Source: an uncultured Capnocytophaga sp. (GTDB taxonomy: Bacteria > Bacteroidota > Bacteroidia > Flavobacteriales > Flavobacteriaceae). From it: a stretch of DNA of 19,159 nt. The stretch lies in the NCBI RefSeq assembly GCF_938029845.1, contig NZ_CALHGG010000183.1:1-19159 (forward strand). Reading direction: 5' to 3'. The notes under the pieces were generated by a model, which was not told where the DNA came from, searched no databases, and was given only the letters and a program-made list of their open reading frames with translations. A program made the position numbers and the translations under genes. Positions within the stretch are counted from its first letter, which is position 1, and each line of letters begins with the position of its first letter. Below, piece after piece: positions 12,475 through 19,159 of the stretch.

Positions 12475-14265
12475 TCATTCAGCTGTTTGAGCGTGGAAAT
12501 AATCCCATACTTTTTGGGCTCTTGATTGACCTATACAAGCAATGATTTCCTCTTTGGAAGCCTCTTTAAGTCGTTTTACCGATTTAAATTGTTTGAGTAA
12601 GGTCTCTTGGGTTTGCTTACCTACACCACTGATTTGCTCCAGTTCTGAATGAATAGCACTGGCACTGCGCTTCTGCCTATGGAAGGTAATTCCAAAGCGG
12701 TGCGCCTCATTACGAAGGTGCTGAATTACCTTAAGTGTTTCTGATTTCTTATCCAAATACAAGGGAATGGAATCACCTGGATAGAAAATCTCCTCCAAGC
12801 GCTTGGCTATACCCACTATGGCTATTTTTCCACGCAATCCTAAAAGTTCCAAAGACTTGAGAGCAGCTCCCAATTGACCTTTTCCTCCGTCTATAATGAT
12901 AAGTTGAGGTAATGGTTCCTCCTCGTCCAAGAGACGGCGATAGCGACGATAAACCACTTCCTCCATAGAAGCAAAATCGTTAGGTCCCTCTACTGTTTTT
13001 ATATTGAAATGGCGGTAATCCTTTTTGCTAGGCTTGGCATTCTTGAATACCACACAAGCTGCTACCGGATTTGTACCCTGAATATTGGAGTTATCAAAGC
13101 ACTCAATATGAGCAGGAGGCTCTGAGAGACGAAGGTCTCGCTGCATCTGAGTTAGCAGGCGGTTGGTATGTCTTTCAGGATCTGTGATTTTCACCTGCTT
13201 GAACTTCTCCTGACGATACGCCTGTGCATTGCGTTCAGAAAGCTGTAAGAGTTGAAGCTTCTCCCCTGCCTTGGGTACTGTAAGTTGTTCGGAAAACTCC
13301 ATGCTTAGTGGAAAAGGTACAATAAGCTCCTTAGAGTTAGACTTAAAACGTTCTCTCAGCTCTACAATTCCCAATTCAAGTAGCTCTTGGTCGGTTTCCT
13401 CCAATTTTTTCTTTACCTCCAATGTATGCCCACGCACAATAGCTCCATGAGCCACTTGTAAGAAATTGATATAGGCATATTCCTCGTCAGAAACGATGGA
13501 AAACACATCTACATTGTGAATCTTAGTACTTACAATAGTAGACTTGGATTGGTAATTCTCCAAACTCTCCAACTTGAGCTTAATCTCCTGTGCCTCCTCA
13601 AAACGGAGTGCTGTGGCATGTTCGATCATCTCCTTTTTGAAATAGGCGATTACCTCCTTTAGGTTTCCCTTGAGTATCTCTTTGATTTGCTGTATATTAT
13701 GATTATATTCCTCTTCACTCTGCAGCCCTTCGCAAGGACCTTTGCAGTTCTTGATATGATATTCGAGACAAACCTTGTACTTTCCTTTGTCTATATTCTC
13801 TTGAGAAAGATCTAACCTACAATTGCGCAAGGGATAAAGATCCTTGATAAGATCTAAAAGTGTACGGACTACCTTGATATTGGTATAAGGCCCAAAGTAA
13901 GTACTTCCGTCCTTATATACCTTTCGAGTAAAGAATACCCTAGGAAAACGCTCATTAGAAATACAAATCCATGGATAGCTTTTCCCATCTTTCAAAAGGA
14001 TATTATAACGAGGTTGATACTTTTTTATCAGATTATTTTCCAATAATAAGGCATCGTTTTCAGTGGCTACAACGATATGTTCTATCCGAACAATCTTGCT
14101 AACCAATACCCGTGTTTTAGGGGAATCATGTTCTTTGTTGAAGTAAGAAGAAACCCTTTTCTTAAGGTTTTTCGCCTTACCTACATAAATAATAGTATCG
14201 GAACTATCAAAGAATTGATAAACCCCAGGACTATCAGGGAGGGTTTGTAGTTGAAGAGAAAGCAT
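12475..14265 (-). CDS. uvrC: Excinuclease ABC subunit C
   Basis: A 596-residue nuclease that makes both incisions around DNA lesions after UvrA and UvrB load. The order of domains is complete: GIY-YIG nuclease (about 10-95; GVY at 14-16, YVGK at 27-30, E76), a four-cysteine cluster C149, C166, C174, C178 that fits the UvrC iron-sulfur site, a UVR (UvrB-binding) motif at about 207-238, the RNase H-like 3' nuclease with D391 (CFDNSN), D459 (IIDGGKGQL) and H523 (NEAHRFG), and tandem helix-hairpin-helix motifs at about 540-590 (ISGVGKQTQETLLKQF). Length matches the family. It starts 11 bases after the alpha/beta hydrolase stop, so the two are probably co-transcribed from 14955-14962. Confidence 0.97.
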   Translation of the reverse strand: MLSLQLQTLPDSPGVYQFFDSSDTIIYVGKAKNLKKRVSSYFNKEHDSPKTRVLVSKIVRIEHIVVATENDALLLENNLIKKYQPRYNILLKDGKSYPWICISNERFPRVFFTRKVYKDGSTYFGPYTNIKVVRTLLDLIKDLYPLRNCRLDLSQENIDKGKYKVCLEYHIKNCKGPCEGLQSEEEYNHNIQQIKEILKGNLKEVIAYFKKEMIEHATALRFEEAQEIKLKLESLENYQSKSTIVSTKIHNVDVFSIVSDEEYAYINFLQVAHGAIVRGHTLEVKKKLEETDQELLELGIVELRERFKSNSKELIVPFPLSMEFSEQLTVPKAGEKLQLLQLSERNAQAYRQEKFKQVKITDPERHTNRLLTQMQRDLRLSEPPAHIECFDNSNIQGTNPVAACVVFKNAKPSKKDYRHFNIKTVEGPNDFASMEEVVYRRYRRLLDEEEPLPQLIIIDGGKGQLGAALKSLELLGLRGKIAIVGIAKRLEEIFYPGDSIPLYLDKKSETLKVIQHLRNEAHRFGITFHRQKRSASAIHSELEQISGVGKQTQETLLKQFKSVKRLKEASKEEIIACIGQSRAQKVWDYFHAQTAE

Positions 14266-14276
14266 TTTATTAATGA

Positions 14277-14927
14277 CTAATAATTATTTAAGAATTTATT
14301 AATTATGGGAGTTATTTCATGTGCTCTATTGATAATCATGGAATGTCCCCCTCCTATTATGCAATGCGTATTTTTCACATCCCTATAAGGAAGAATACGA
14401 TCTTTATCCCCATGAATATGAAGGATATGAGTGGGAATTTCTGTGTTTTTCCATGTTAGAATAGCATTTATTGCCCATTTGAGAAAAATAGTAGGGGTGT
14501 TTCGGAGAATATTCTTCAAAAGTGCTTTTTCCTGAAAGGAAGTTACTCCAAAAAGCCAATATGTAAATGCATTCGCACGTTTCATAAGCGTATAAGGGAG
14601 TATTTTCTGTATATTTAACCCTGCTGAAAAGCGATAGAACCAAGGAAGTTCTTTTCTCTCTTTAACAGAAGAAATCAGTATGAGCTTCTTTACAGGGATC
14701 TGCTTAGCTATTTCCATAGCAACCATTCCTCCGAATGAAAGTCCTACTAGAATAGGATGAGGTGTAGTTATTTTCTGAGCGATTCTTTGGGCATAAGCTG
14801 AAAGTGTTTCCTTAGGCAAAGGAGCAATCCATTCTATATATTCCACTTCTACTCCCTCAAAATCAATATATTGAAACACACTCCCATCGGCTCCTAAGCC
14901 ACTAAGCAAATAACATTTGTCAGTCAT
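14277..14927 (-). CDS. Alpha/beta hydrolase (possible BioH-like esterase)
   Basis: A 216-residue alpha/beta hydrolase. An oxyanion-loop segment LSGLGADG (8-15), the nucleophile elbow GLSFGG (62-67, S64), the acid segment HGDKDRILP (172-180) and the histidine in GGGHSMI (H195) make a full catalytic triad. A lid-like helical region lies at 92-160. I start it at the ATG at 14927: AAAGGA sits 7 bases upstream and a TATTTTTG box is 28 bases upstream. A 16-residue longer form starting at 14975 would begin upstream of that promoter. The gene is divergent from bioD, which raises the possibility that it is the pimeloyl-ACP methyl ester esterase of biotin synthesis. That substrate is inference only. 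Confidence 0.8.
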   Translation of the reverse strand: MTDKCYLLSGLGADGSVFQYIDFEGVEVEYIEWIAPLPKETLSAYAQRIAQKITTPHPILVGLSFGGMVAMEIAKQIPVKKLILISSVKERKELPWFYRFSAGLNIQKILPYTLMKRANAFTYWLFGVTSFQEKALLKNILRNTPTIFLKWAINAILTWKNTEIPTHILHIHGDKDRILPYRDVKNTHCIIGGGHSMIINRAHEITPIINKFLNNY

Positions 14928-14954
14928 GGTTGTATCCTTTGAAGTTTTACAGTG

Positions 14955-14962
14955 CAAAAATA
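14955..14962 (-). promoter_or_regulatory. -7 box for the hydrolase-uvrC operon
   Basis: TATTTTTG on the minus strand matches TAnnTTTG. Together with AAAGGA at 14935-14940 it fixes the hydrolase start at 14927. Confidence 0.55.
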
Positions 14963-15007
14963 ATTTTTTTTTCAATTAATTTGGTAGTATTCAAAAGATA
15001 TTTTTTG

Positions 15008-15015
15008 TAATTTTG
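15008..15015 (+). promoter_or_regulatory. -7 box for bioD
   Basis: TAATTTTG matches TAnnTTTG and ends 25 bases before the bioD ATG. A TTTG at 14980-14983 lies 24 bases upstream, wider than usual. Confidence 0.5.
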
Positions 15016-15040
15016 TCGCTGGAAAAACTACTTCAAAAAT

Positions 15041-15673
15041 ATGACCATGAATCACACCTATTTTATTACAGGTATCTCTACCGAAGTAGGCAAAACCATC
15101 ACCTCAGCTATAGTAGTGGAGGCACTTGAGGCTGATTATTGGAAACCTATACAATCGGGAGATAAGCATGCTTCTGATACAATGAAGGTACAATCGCTGA
15201 TTTCTAACTCACGAACTCGTTTTTTCCCTTCTAGTTATGCCTTTGACTACCCTGCTAGTCCTCACCTATCGGCACAAATGGAAGGTGTTATTATAGAAAA
15301 GGACAAAATCATACGTCCTGTAACAGATCGTCCCTTGGTGATAGAAGCGGCAGGAGGGCTTTTTGTTCCGCTGAATGACCATGACATTATGATGGATCTT
15401 ATACTTCCTACTGATAGGATTATCTTGGTTTCTCGTCACTACCTAGGAAGTATCAATCATACCATGCTTTCCATAGAAGCCTTACAGCACCGAGGTCTAC
15501 CTATCTATGGTATTATCTTTAGTGGTAAAGAAAATCCTGCAACAGAGTCTTGGATCGCTACCTACTCCAAAGTACCTATCTTGGGACGTATAGACGAAGA
15601 ACCTTTCTTTGACAAAAATGTCATAAAGAAATACAGCCAAATAATCAAAGAGAGACTAACAACAAACAACTAA
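15041..15673 (+). CDS. bioD: Dethiobiotin synthase
   Basis: A 210-residue P-loop ATPase that closes the ureido ring of dethiobiotin from 7,8-diaminopelargonate, CO2 and ATP, the penultimate step of biotin synthesis. FITGISTEVGKT (8-19) is the BioD form of the Walker A motif, YWKPIQSG is the substrate loop, and EAAGGLFVPL is close to the family's EGAGGLLVPL block with the catalytic-site glutamate. An ATG two codons downstream (MNHTYFITG) is an equally good start. No other biotin gene is in the window; the rest of the pathway must lie elsewhere. The divergent alpha/beta hydrolase may belong to the same pathway. Confidence 0.92.
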   Translation: MTMNHTYFITGISTEVGKTITSAIVVEALEADYWKPIQSGDKHASDTMKVQSLISNSRTRFFPSSYAFDYPASPHLSAQMEGVIIEKDKIIRPVTDRPLVIEAAGGLFVPLNDHDIMMDLILPTDRIILVSRHYLGSINHTMLSIEALQHRGLPIYGIIFSGKENPATESWIATYSKVPILGRIDEEPFFDKNVIKKYSQIIKERLTTNN

Positions 15674-15679
15674 TAAAAA

Positions 15680-15710
15680 ATGTTATTTATTACTAAATAA
15701 ATAATAACAT
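15680..15710. repeat. AT-rich hairpin between bioD and the SGNH gene
   Basis: ATGTTATT (15680-15687) pairs with AATAACAT (15703-15710), with further partial pairing inside. It ends three bases before the -7 box of the next gene. It could be a weak bioD terminator or an operator; neither is established. Confidence 0.35.
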
Positions 15711-15713
15711 CCA

Positions 15714-15721
15714 TATATTTG
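15714..15721 (+). promoter_or_regulatory. -7 box for the SGNH-MBOAT operon
   Basis: TATATTTG matches TAnnTTTG and lies about 50 bases before the ATG at 15773. No clear -33 element is seen. Confidence 0.45.
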
Positions 15722-15772
15722 CACAATTTTTGTGGATTCATTTTCCTTGACTACAACAAACAACACTAAACA

Positions 15773-17257
15773 ATGAAAAAGAAGACATCTGTACTGAGGT
15801 TTACAGCCTTGTCTATGGCCTTAATTACCTCTATGCTTCTGTATGCCAAGATGAAGCATATTTCTTTTCCTCCACCAGGAGAGGTAACCCTGTCTGATGA
15901 AACAGAAGGTGAAGTGCCTTTGGTCTATGAACACCTATATAATGCTAAAGCCTTAACTCCATTCTTTGAGAAGCTTAAGGCTCTAGATACTCTAAAGGAC
16001 AGAAAGCTAAACATTGTCCATATAGGAGACTCTCACATACAAGGAGATGCTATGACCAGTCAAATACGTCAGCGTTTTCAAACCGAGTTTGGCAATGCTG
16101 GCTTAGGCTTTGTCTTTCCTTATTCACTGATTCATACCAATGGGGAGCGCTATGTGCGTTTCTCTTCCAATATCAATTGGGATAGCCAAAAGAATACTAG
16201 CAGAGAGAATACAGGGGCTATCGGTATTGCAGGTTACTCACTGCTAACAGACAACAAGAACTTTGTGATAGAGCTAAATATAAAAAACAAAGATTATTTG
16301 TTCAACACCTTGCGTATACTTACTCCTAACAACCAACATCTATTTGATTTGGCTACGAGCAAGACAGGCGTTTCCCTTAAGCCTGCACCTACCCCCAAGA
16401 GAGTTTCCTATAAGATGCTCTCTCACAAGGTACAGAAAGGAGAAACCTTATATGCCCTATCCAAAAAATATAAAACCACTGAGAGTAAGATACAAAAAGC
16501 AAATAACCTTAGGGGCAATACCATACGTGTGGGAGCTATCTTAAGAATTCCTACTGAGGAACGAGTAGTTGCTGCTCCTTCTGTGGCAAGTTCTGTGGAA
16601 CTAGATAATTTTGAACCTTTGCTTAAAGACTCCGTCTCTCCGTTGGGATATACTTATAATAATTTGAATGGTTTGGATAAGATTTATCTTACTCCCAATA
16701 GTGGAAGTTCCAACTTTGCTCTCAATGGAATTGTACTTGAGAATGACCAAAATGGAATTATATACCACGCTATTGGGGTCAATGGAGCACGCTTTTCGGA
16801 TTATAACAAATGTAGCTTATTCTTTGACCAGATACAAGCCCTACAACCAGACCTTATTATTGTATCCTTAGGAACCAATGAGGCTTTTGGAAGGCTCTCG
16901 GCAGAAAATTATGATAAGCAGGTGGAGAATTTCATAGCACAGATTCGTGAGCACTATGGAAATTGTCCTATATTGCTAACCTCTCCTCCGCCTTCTCTAT
17001 TCAAAAAGAAGCTGCCCAATCCCTATTGCGAGCAATATACTCATGTACTTATAGACAATTCTGTAAAGAAAAACTATGGCGTATTTGATATGTACAATGT
17101 ACTAGGAGGTAGTGAAGGCATGTCCAAACTTATTGCAGAAAATCTTATTGCTCATGATAGAGTACACTATACCCATACAGGCTATGTAGAACAAGGTGGC
17201 AGACTCTATGATGCACTTATGAGCAACTATTTACAATATAAAAAACAGCAAAAATAA
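15773..17257 (+). CDS. Exported SGNH hydrolase with nested LysM domain
   Basis: A 494-residue envelope protein. Residues 1-25 (KKK then a hydrophobic run) form a signal peptide or membrane anchor. The SGNH (GDSL-like) catalytic blocks are split: block I HIGDSHIQGD (83-92, nucleophile S87), block II glycine G337 in IGVNGARFSDY, block III SLGTNEAFG (365-373, N369) and block V D462-x-x-H465 in HDRVHYTHTG. Between blocks I and II lies a long insert that contains a LysM peptidoglycan-binding domain at about 217-260 (HKVQKGETLYALSKKYKTTE...VGAILRIP). The SGNH family includes acyl esterases and O-acetyltransferases of peptidoglycan and polysaccharides. With LysM and an MBOAT gene 8 bases downstream, adding or removing O-acetyl groups on peptidoglycan or a bound glycan is the likely role. 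The exact reaction cannot be told from sequence. Confidence 0.88.
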   Translation: MKKKTSVLRFTALSMALITSMLLYAKMKHISFPPPGEVTLSDETEGEVPLVYEHLYNAKALTPFFEKLKALDTLKDRKLNIVHIGDSHIQGDAMTSQIRQRFQTEFGNAGLGFVFPYSLIHTNGERYVRFSSNINWDSQKNTSRENTGAIGIAGYSLLTDNKNFVIELNIKNKDYLFNTLRILTPNNQHLFDLATSKTGVSLKPAPTPKRVSYKMLSHKVQKGETLYALSKKYKTTESKIQKANNLRGNTIRVGAILRIPTEERVVAAPSVASSVELDNFEPLLKDSVSPLGYTYNNLNGLDKIYLTPNSGSSNFALNGIVLENDQNGIIYHAIGVNGARFSDYNKCSLFFDQIQALQPDLIIVSLGTNEAFGRLSAENYDKQVENFIAQIREHYGNCPILLTSPPPSLFKKKLPNPYCEQYTHVLIDNSVKKNYGVFDMYNVLGGSEGMSKLIAENLIAHDRVHYTHTGYVEQGGRLYDALMSNYLQYKKQQK

Positions 17258-17264
17258 TCATTCT

Positions 17265-18947
17265 TTGGAAATAAACAATTGGAAACAGTGGCTTATAGAC
17301 CACTGTAGTGTGGAACAACTCAAGAGTTGGTTTGCCTACAATATGGAGGCTCCTTTACTCTTTAATAGTAGTCTTTTCTTAGGACTCTTTCTTATTTTTT
17401 ACCTTGTATATATTCTCACTCGCAGACATACCTACTTTCGGACGGTATATGTAGTGCTTTTTTCCCTCTTCTTTTACTATAAGGCAGGAGGGAATTACTT
17501 TGTACTATTGCTTATCTCCTCAGGGATCAATTACTTTTTTGCACAACAGATACATAAGAACATAGAGAACAAGCGATTACAGCAGTTTTTCTTAGCTCTA
17601 AGCTGTATTGTGAACTTGAGTATCTTGGGGTATTACAAGTATACTAACTTCTTGATAGACAGTTTCAACCAATTATTCCAAAGCCATTTTGCGCTTCAGG
17701 ATATAGTACTCCCTATAGGTATCTCTTTCTATACATTTCAGACCATGAGCTATACTATAGATATATATAGGAGAGAAATTGAACCTGCAAAATCATTTTT
17801 AGACTTTACCTTCTTTGTGAGCTTTTTCCCTCAATTGGTAGCGGGACCTATCGTACGTGCTAAAGATTTTATTCCACAAATATATAAAAAAATAAGCCTT
17901 ACCAAAGAAGAAACCTCTTTGGCCTTATTCCTTATCATAGGCGGATTACTGAAAAAAGCGGTCATCTCTGATTACATCTCTATTAACTTTGTAGACAGAG
18001 TATTTGATGCACCAAATAGCTATACCTCCTTTGAGAACCTACTGGCTGTGTATGGTTATGCTTTACAAATATATTGTGACTTCTCTGGATATTCTGATAT
18101 AGCCATAGGGCTAGCGCTGCTCATGGGCTTCACACTACCTGAGAACTTCCGTACCCCTTACCAATCAAAAAATATCACCGAGTTTTGGCATCGTTGGCAT
18201 ATATCCCTATCTTCTTGGCTGAAAGACTATTTGTATATTCCCTTAGGAGGAAATCGTCAAGGGTCTTTTTGGGGGTATTTCTTTCCTACAATATTTTTTA
18301 TCGCCACGTTGTCTTGGGCTTTTATGAAAGGAGGAGAGAGTCTCATTCCCTTATTTATCATTCTCGGGGTAATCATACTCTTTGAGGTCTCTATACTGCT
18401 ATCCCCTGACAAAGCAAAGGCCTTAAGAAGTCATTTCAATCAGCTAACGACTATGCTATTGGGAGGACTCTGGCATGGAGCCAACTTAAGATTTATTATA
18501 TGGGGAGCACTTCATGGTTTAGCATTGTCTTTTCACAAGTCCTTCAAGGAGATTTTCCCTGAAAAGAAGACAACAAAACGATCCTTCTTCAAAGGAATTT
18601 TTACACTTATTTCCATAGTGCTTACTTTCCACTTTGTAGCCTTTTGCTGGATATTCTTCCGCTCAAGGGATTTTTCTACTGCCATGACCCTAATTGAGAA
18701 TATTGGTCAGCTGAACTATGATCCGCACCAATGGTGGATTATTATAGAAGGTTACCAGAATGTTATGATCCTACTGGTCATAGGTTTTGTTTGGCACTTT
18801 TTCCCTCAAAAATGGAATGAAGCACTTAAACTATTTTTCCAAAGAATCCCTCTTATAGGGAAAGCTATTATTGTCGCTGCCGTCTTTTGGCTAGTATATG
18901 CCACGGCGACAGCTGGGCCACAACCTTTTATTTACTTCCAGTTCTAG
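17265..18947 (+). CDS. MBOAT-family membrane O-acyltransferase
   Basis: A 560-residue polytopic membrane protein of the AlgI/DltB/PatA type, which moves acyl (usually acetyl) groups across the membrane to extracytoplasmic acceptors. The family blocks are clear: LPIGISFYTFQTMSYTIDIY (149-168), CDFSGYSDIAIGLALLMGF (271-289), FWHRWHISLSSWLKDYLYIP (308-327), then LLGGLWHGA (398-406, H404) and WGALHG (413-418, invariant H417). About 55 residues with extra hydrophobic segments (338-392) separate GGNRQG from LLGGLWHGA, which are close together in classical members. The start appears to be TTG at 17265; the first in-frame ATG (17343) would lose WFAYN and the N-terminal segment. It is co-transcribed with the SGNH gene, its probable partner. 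Confidence 0.9.
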   Translation: MEINNWKQWLIDHCSVEQLKSWFAYNMEAPLLFNSSLFLGLFLIFYLVYILTRRHTYFRTVYVVLFSLFFYYKAGGNYFVLLLISSGINYFFAQQIHKNIENKRLQQFFLALSCIVNLSILGYYKYTNFLIDSFNQLFQSHFALQDIVLPIGISFYTFQTMSYTIDIYRREIEPAKSFLDFTFFVSFFPQLVAGPIVRAKDFIPQIYKKISLTKEETSLALFLIIGGLLKKAVISDYISINFVDRVFDAPNSYTSFENLLAVYGYALQIYCDFSGYSDIAIGLALLMGFTLPENFRTPYQSKNITEFWHRWHISLSSWLKDYLYIPLGGNRQGSFWGYFFPTIFFIATLSWAFMKGGESLIPLFIILGVIILFEVSILLSPDKAKALRSHFNQLTTMLLGGLWHGANLRFIIWGALHGLALSFHKSFKEIFPEKKTTKRSFFKGIFTLISIVLTFHFVAFCWIFFRSRDFSTAMTLIENIGQLNYDPHQWWIIIEGYQNVMILLVIGFVWHFFPQKWNEALKLFFQRIPLIGKAIIVAAVFWLVYATATAGPQPFIYFQF

Positions 18948-18950
18948 TAA

Positions 18951-18974
18951 TTAGCAAAAAAATATATTTGCTAA
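18951..18974 (+). terminator. Hairpin after the MBOAT gene
   Basis: TTAGCAAA (18951-18958) pairs with TTTGCTAA (18967-18974) around an AT loop, 3 bases after the stop codon. The T-run downstream is poor. The right arm can instead pair with 18995-19007. Confidence 0.5.
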
Positions 18975-19007
18975 AACACTGATTTTCAAACAGAAGCAAA
19001 TATATTT
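18960..19007. repeat. 13-bp inverted repeat overlapping the post-MBOAT hairpin
   Basis: AAATATATTTGCT (18960-18972) is the exact reverse complement of AGCAAATATATTT (18995-19007), with a 22-base loop. It shares bases with the smaller hairpin at 18951-18974, so only one can form at a time. Confidence 0.55.
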
Positions 19008-19039
19008 CAAAAAAACGTAAAAAAAATTCTTCAAAAGTC

Positions 19040-19069
19040 TTGCAGGTTCAAAAAAAAGTTGTACCTTTG
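19040..19069 (+). promoter_or_regulatory. Promoter of tRNA-Glu
   Basis: TTG (19040-19042) and TACCTTTG (19062-19069) are 19 bases apart, a textbook Bacteroidota promoter. Transcription would start about 30 bases before the tRNA. Confidence 0.75.
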
Positions 19070-19104
19070 CACTCGCAATTGAGAAACATATTTAAAGACT
19101 CAAT

Positions 19105-19159
19105 GGTCCGTTCGTCTAGGGGTTAGGACGCAAGGTTTTCATCCTTGTAACAGGGGTTC
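19105..19159 (+). tRNA. tRNA-Glu (TTC), truncated by the window edge
   Basis: The gene starts GGTCCGT and shows a D-arm (CGTCTAGGGGTTAGGACG) and an anticodon stem CAAGG/CCTTG (19131-19135 with 19143-19147) with loop TTTTCAT, giving anticodon TTC at 19138-19140. The window stops in the T-loop (GGGGTTC), so the 3' part of the T-arm and the acceptor 3' strand are not visible. The sequence is a good fit to bacterial tRNA-Glu. Confidence 0.93.

Noticed and set aside
14928..14975. Longer start for the alpha/beta hydrolase (MKKKLFLHC...)
   Set aside because: It would begin upstream of the -7 box at 14955-14962; the ATG at 14927 has AAAGGA at good spacing and fits the family start.

Overview
The window looks like chromosome from a low-GC member of the Bacteroidota, most likely the Flavobacteriia (a Capnocytophaga-like genome would fit). 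The evidence is AT-rich intergenic DNA, weak Shine-Dalgarno sites, many Bacteroidota-type promoters (TAnnTTTG -7 boxes, some with TTG or TTTG about 20 bases upstream), and a gene set typical of that group. This placement is inference from sequence style and protein motifs; no database search was run.

Left edge (1-1605) is the accessory part. The end of an unrecognised plus-strand gene is followed by two small minus-strand genes. One is a SMI1/KNR4 (SUKH) family protein and the other a small unknown, and together they look like orphan immunity genes from a polymorphic-toxin locus. Around them lie a GC-rich repeated leader motif, heptanucleotide repeats and a degenerate tandem/inverted repeat block.

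1606-7202: a PadR-type repressor is coupled to a membrane protein with two PspC domains (minus strand). It is divergent from a LuxC-type acyl-CoA reductase and the serine-synthesis pair serC-serA (plus strand), which ends in a strong hairpin terminator. The PadR/reductase intergenic region is bounded by a near-perfect 21-bp inverted repeat.

7258-12294: a minus-strand polyprenyl-phosphate sugar-1-phosphate transferase (WecA/TagO/MraY superfamily) lies divergent from lpd (E3 of the 2-oxo acid dehydrogenase complexes). Then comes a tight plus-strand cofactor operon, folD-queD-coaX (one-carbon folate, 6-carboxytetrahydropterin, pantothenate kinase III).

12295-15673: a 125-bp element with 20-bp inverted ends separates coaX from the convergent uvrC. 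uvrC follows an alpha/beta hydrolase that is divergent from bioD (dethiobiotin synthase). The hydrolase is a possible BioH analogue.

15773-18947: an envelope acyl-transfer pair. The first gene is an N-terminally anchored SGNH hydrolase with a LysM domain nested inside the catalytic domain. Eight bases downstream is an MBOAT O-acyltransferase that appears to start at TTG. Together they suggest O-acetylation or deacetylation of peptidoglycan or another surface glycan, and this is the most interesting functional module here. The window ends inside a tRNA-Glu(TTC) gene with a good promoter.

Most of the window is ordinary housekeeping sequence. I see no transposase, CRISPR array, rRNA or frameshifted gene.
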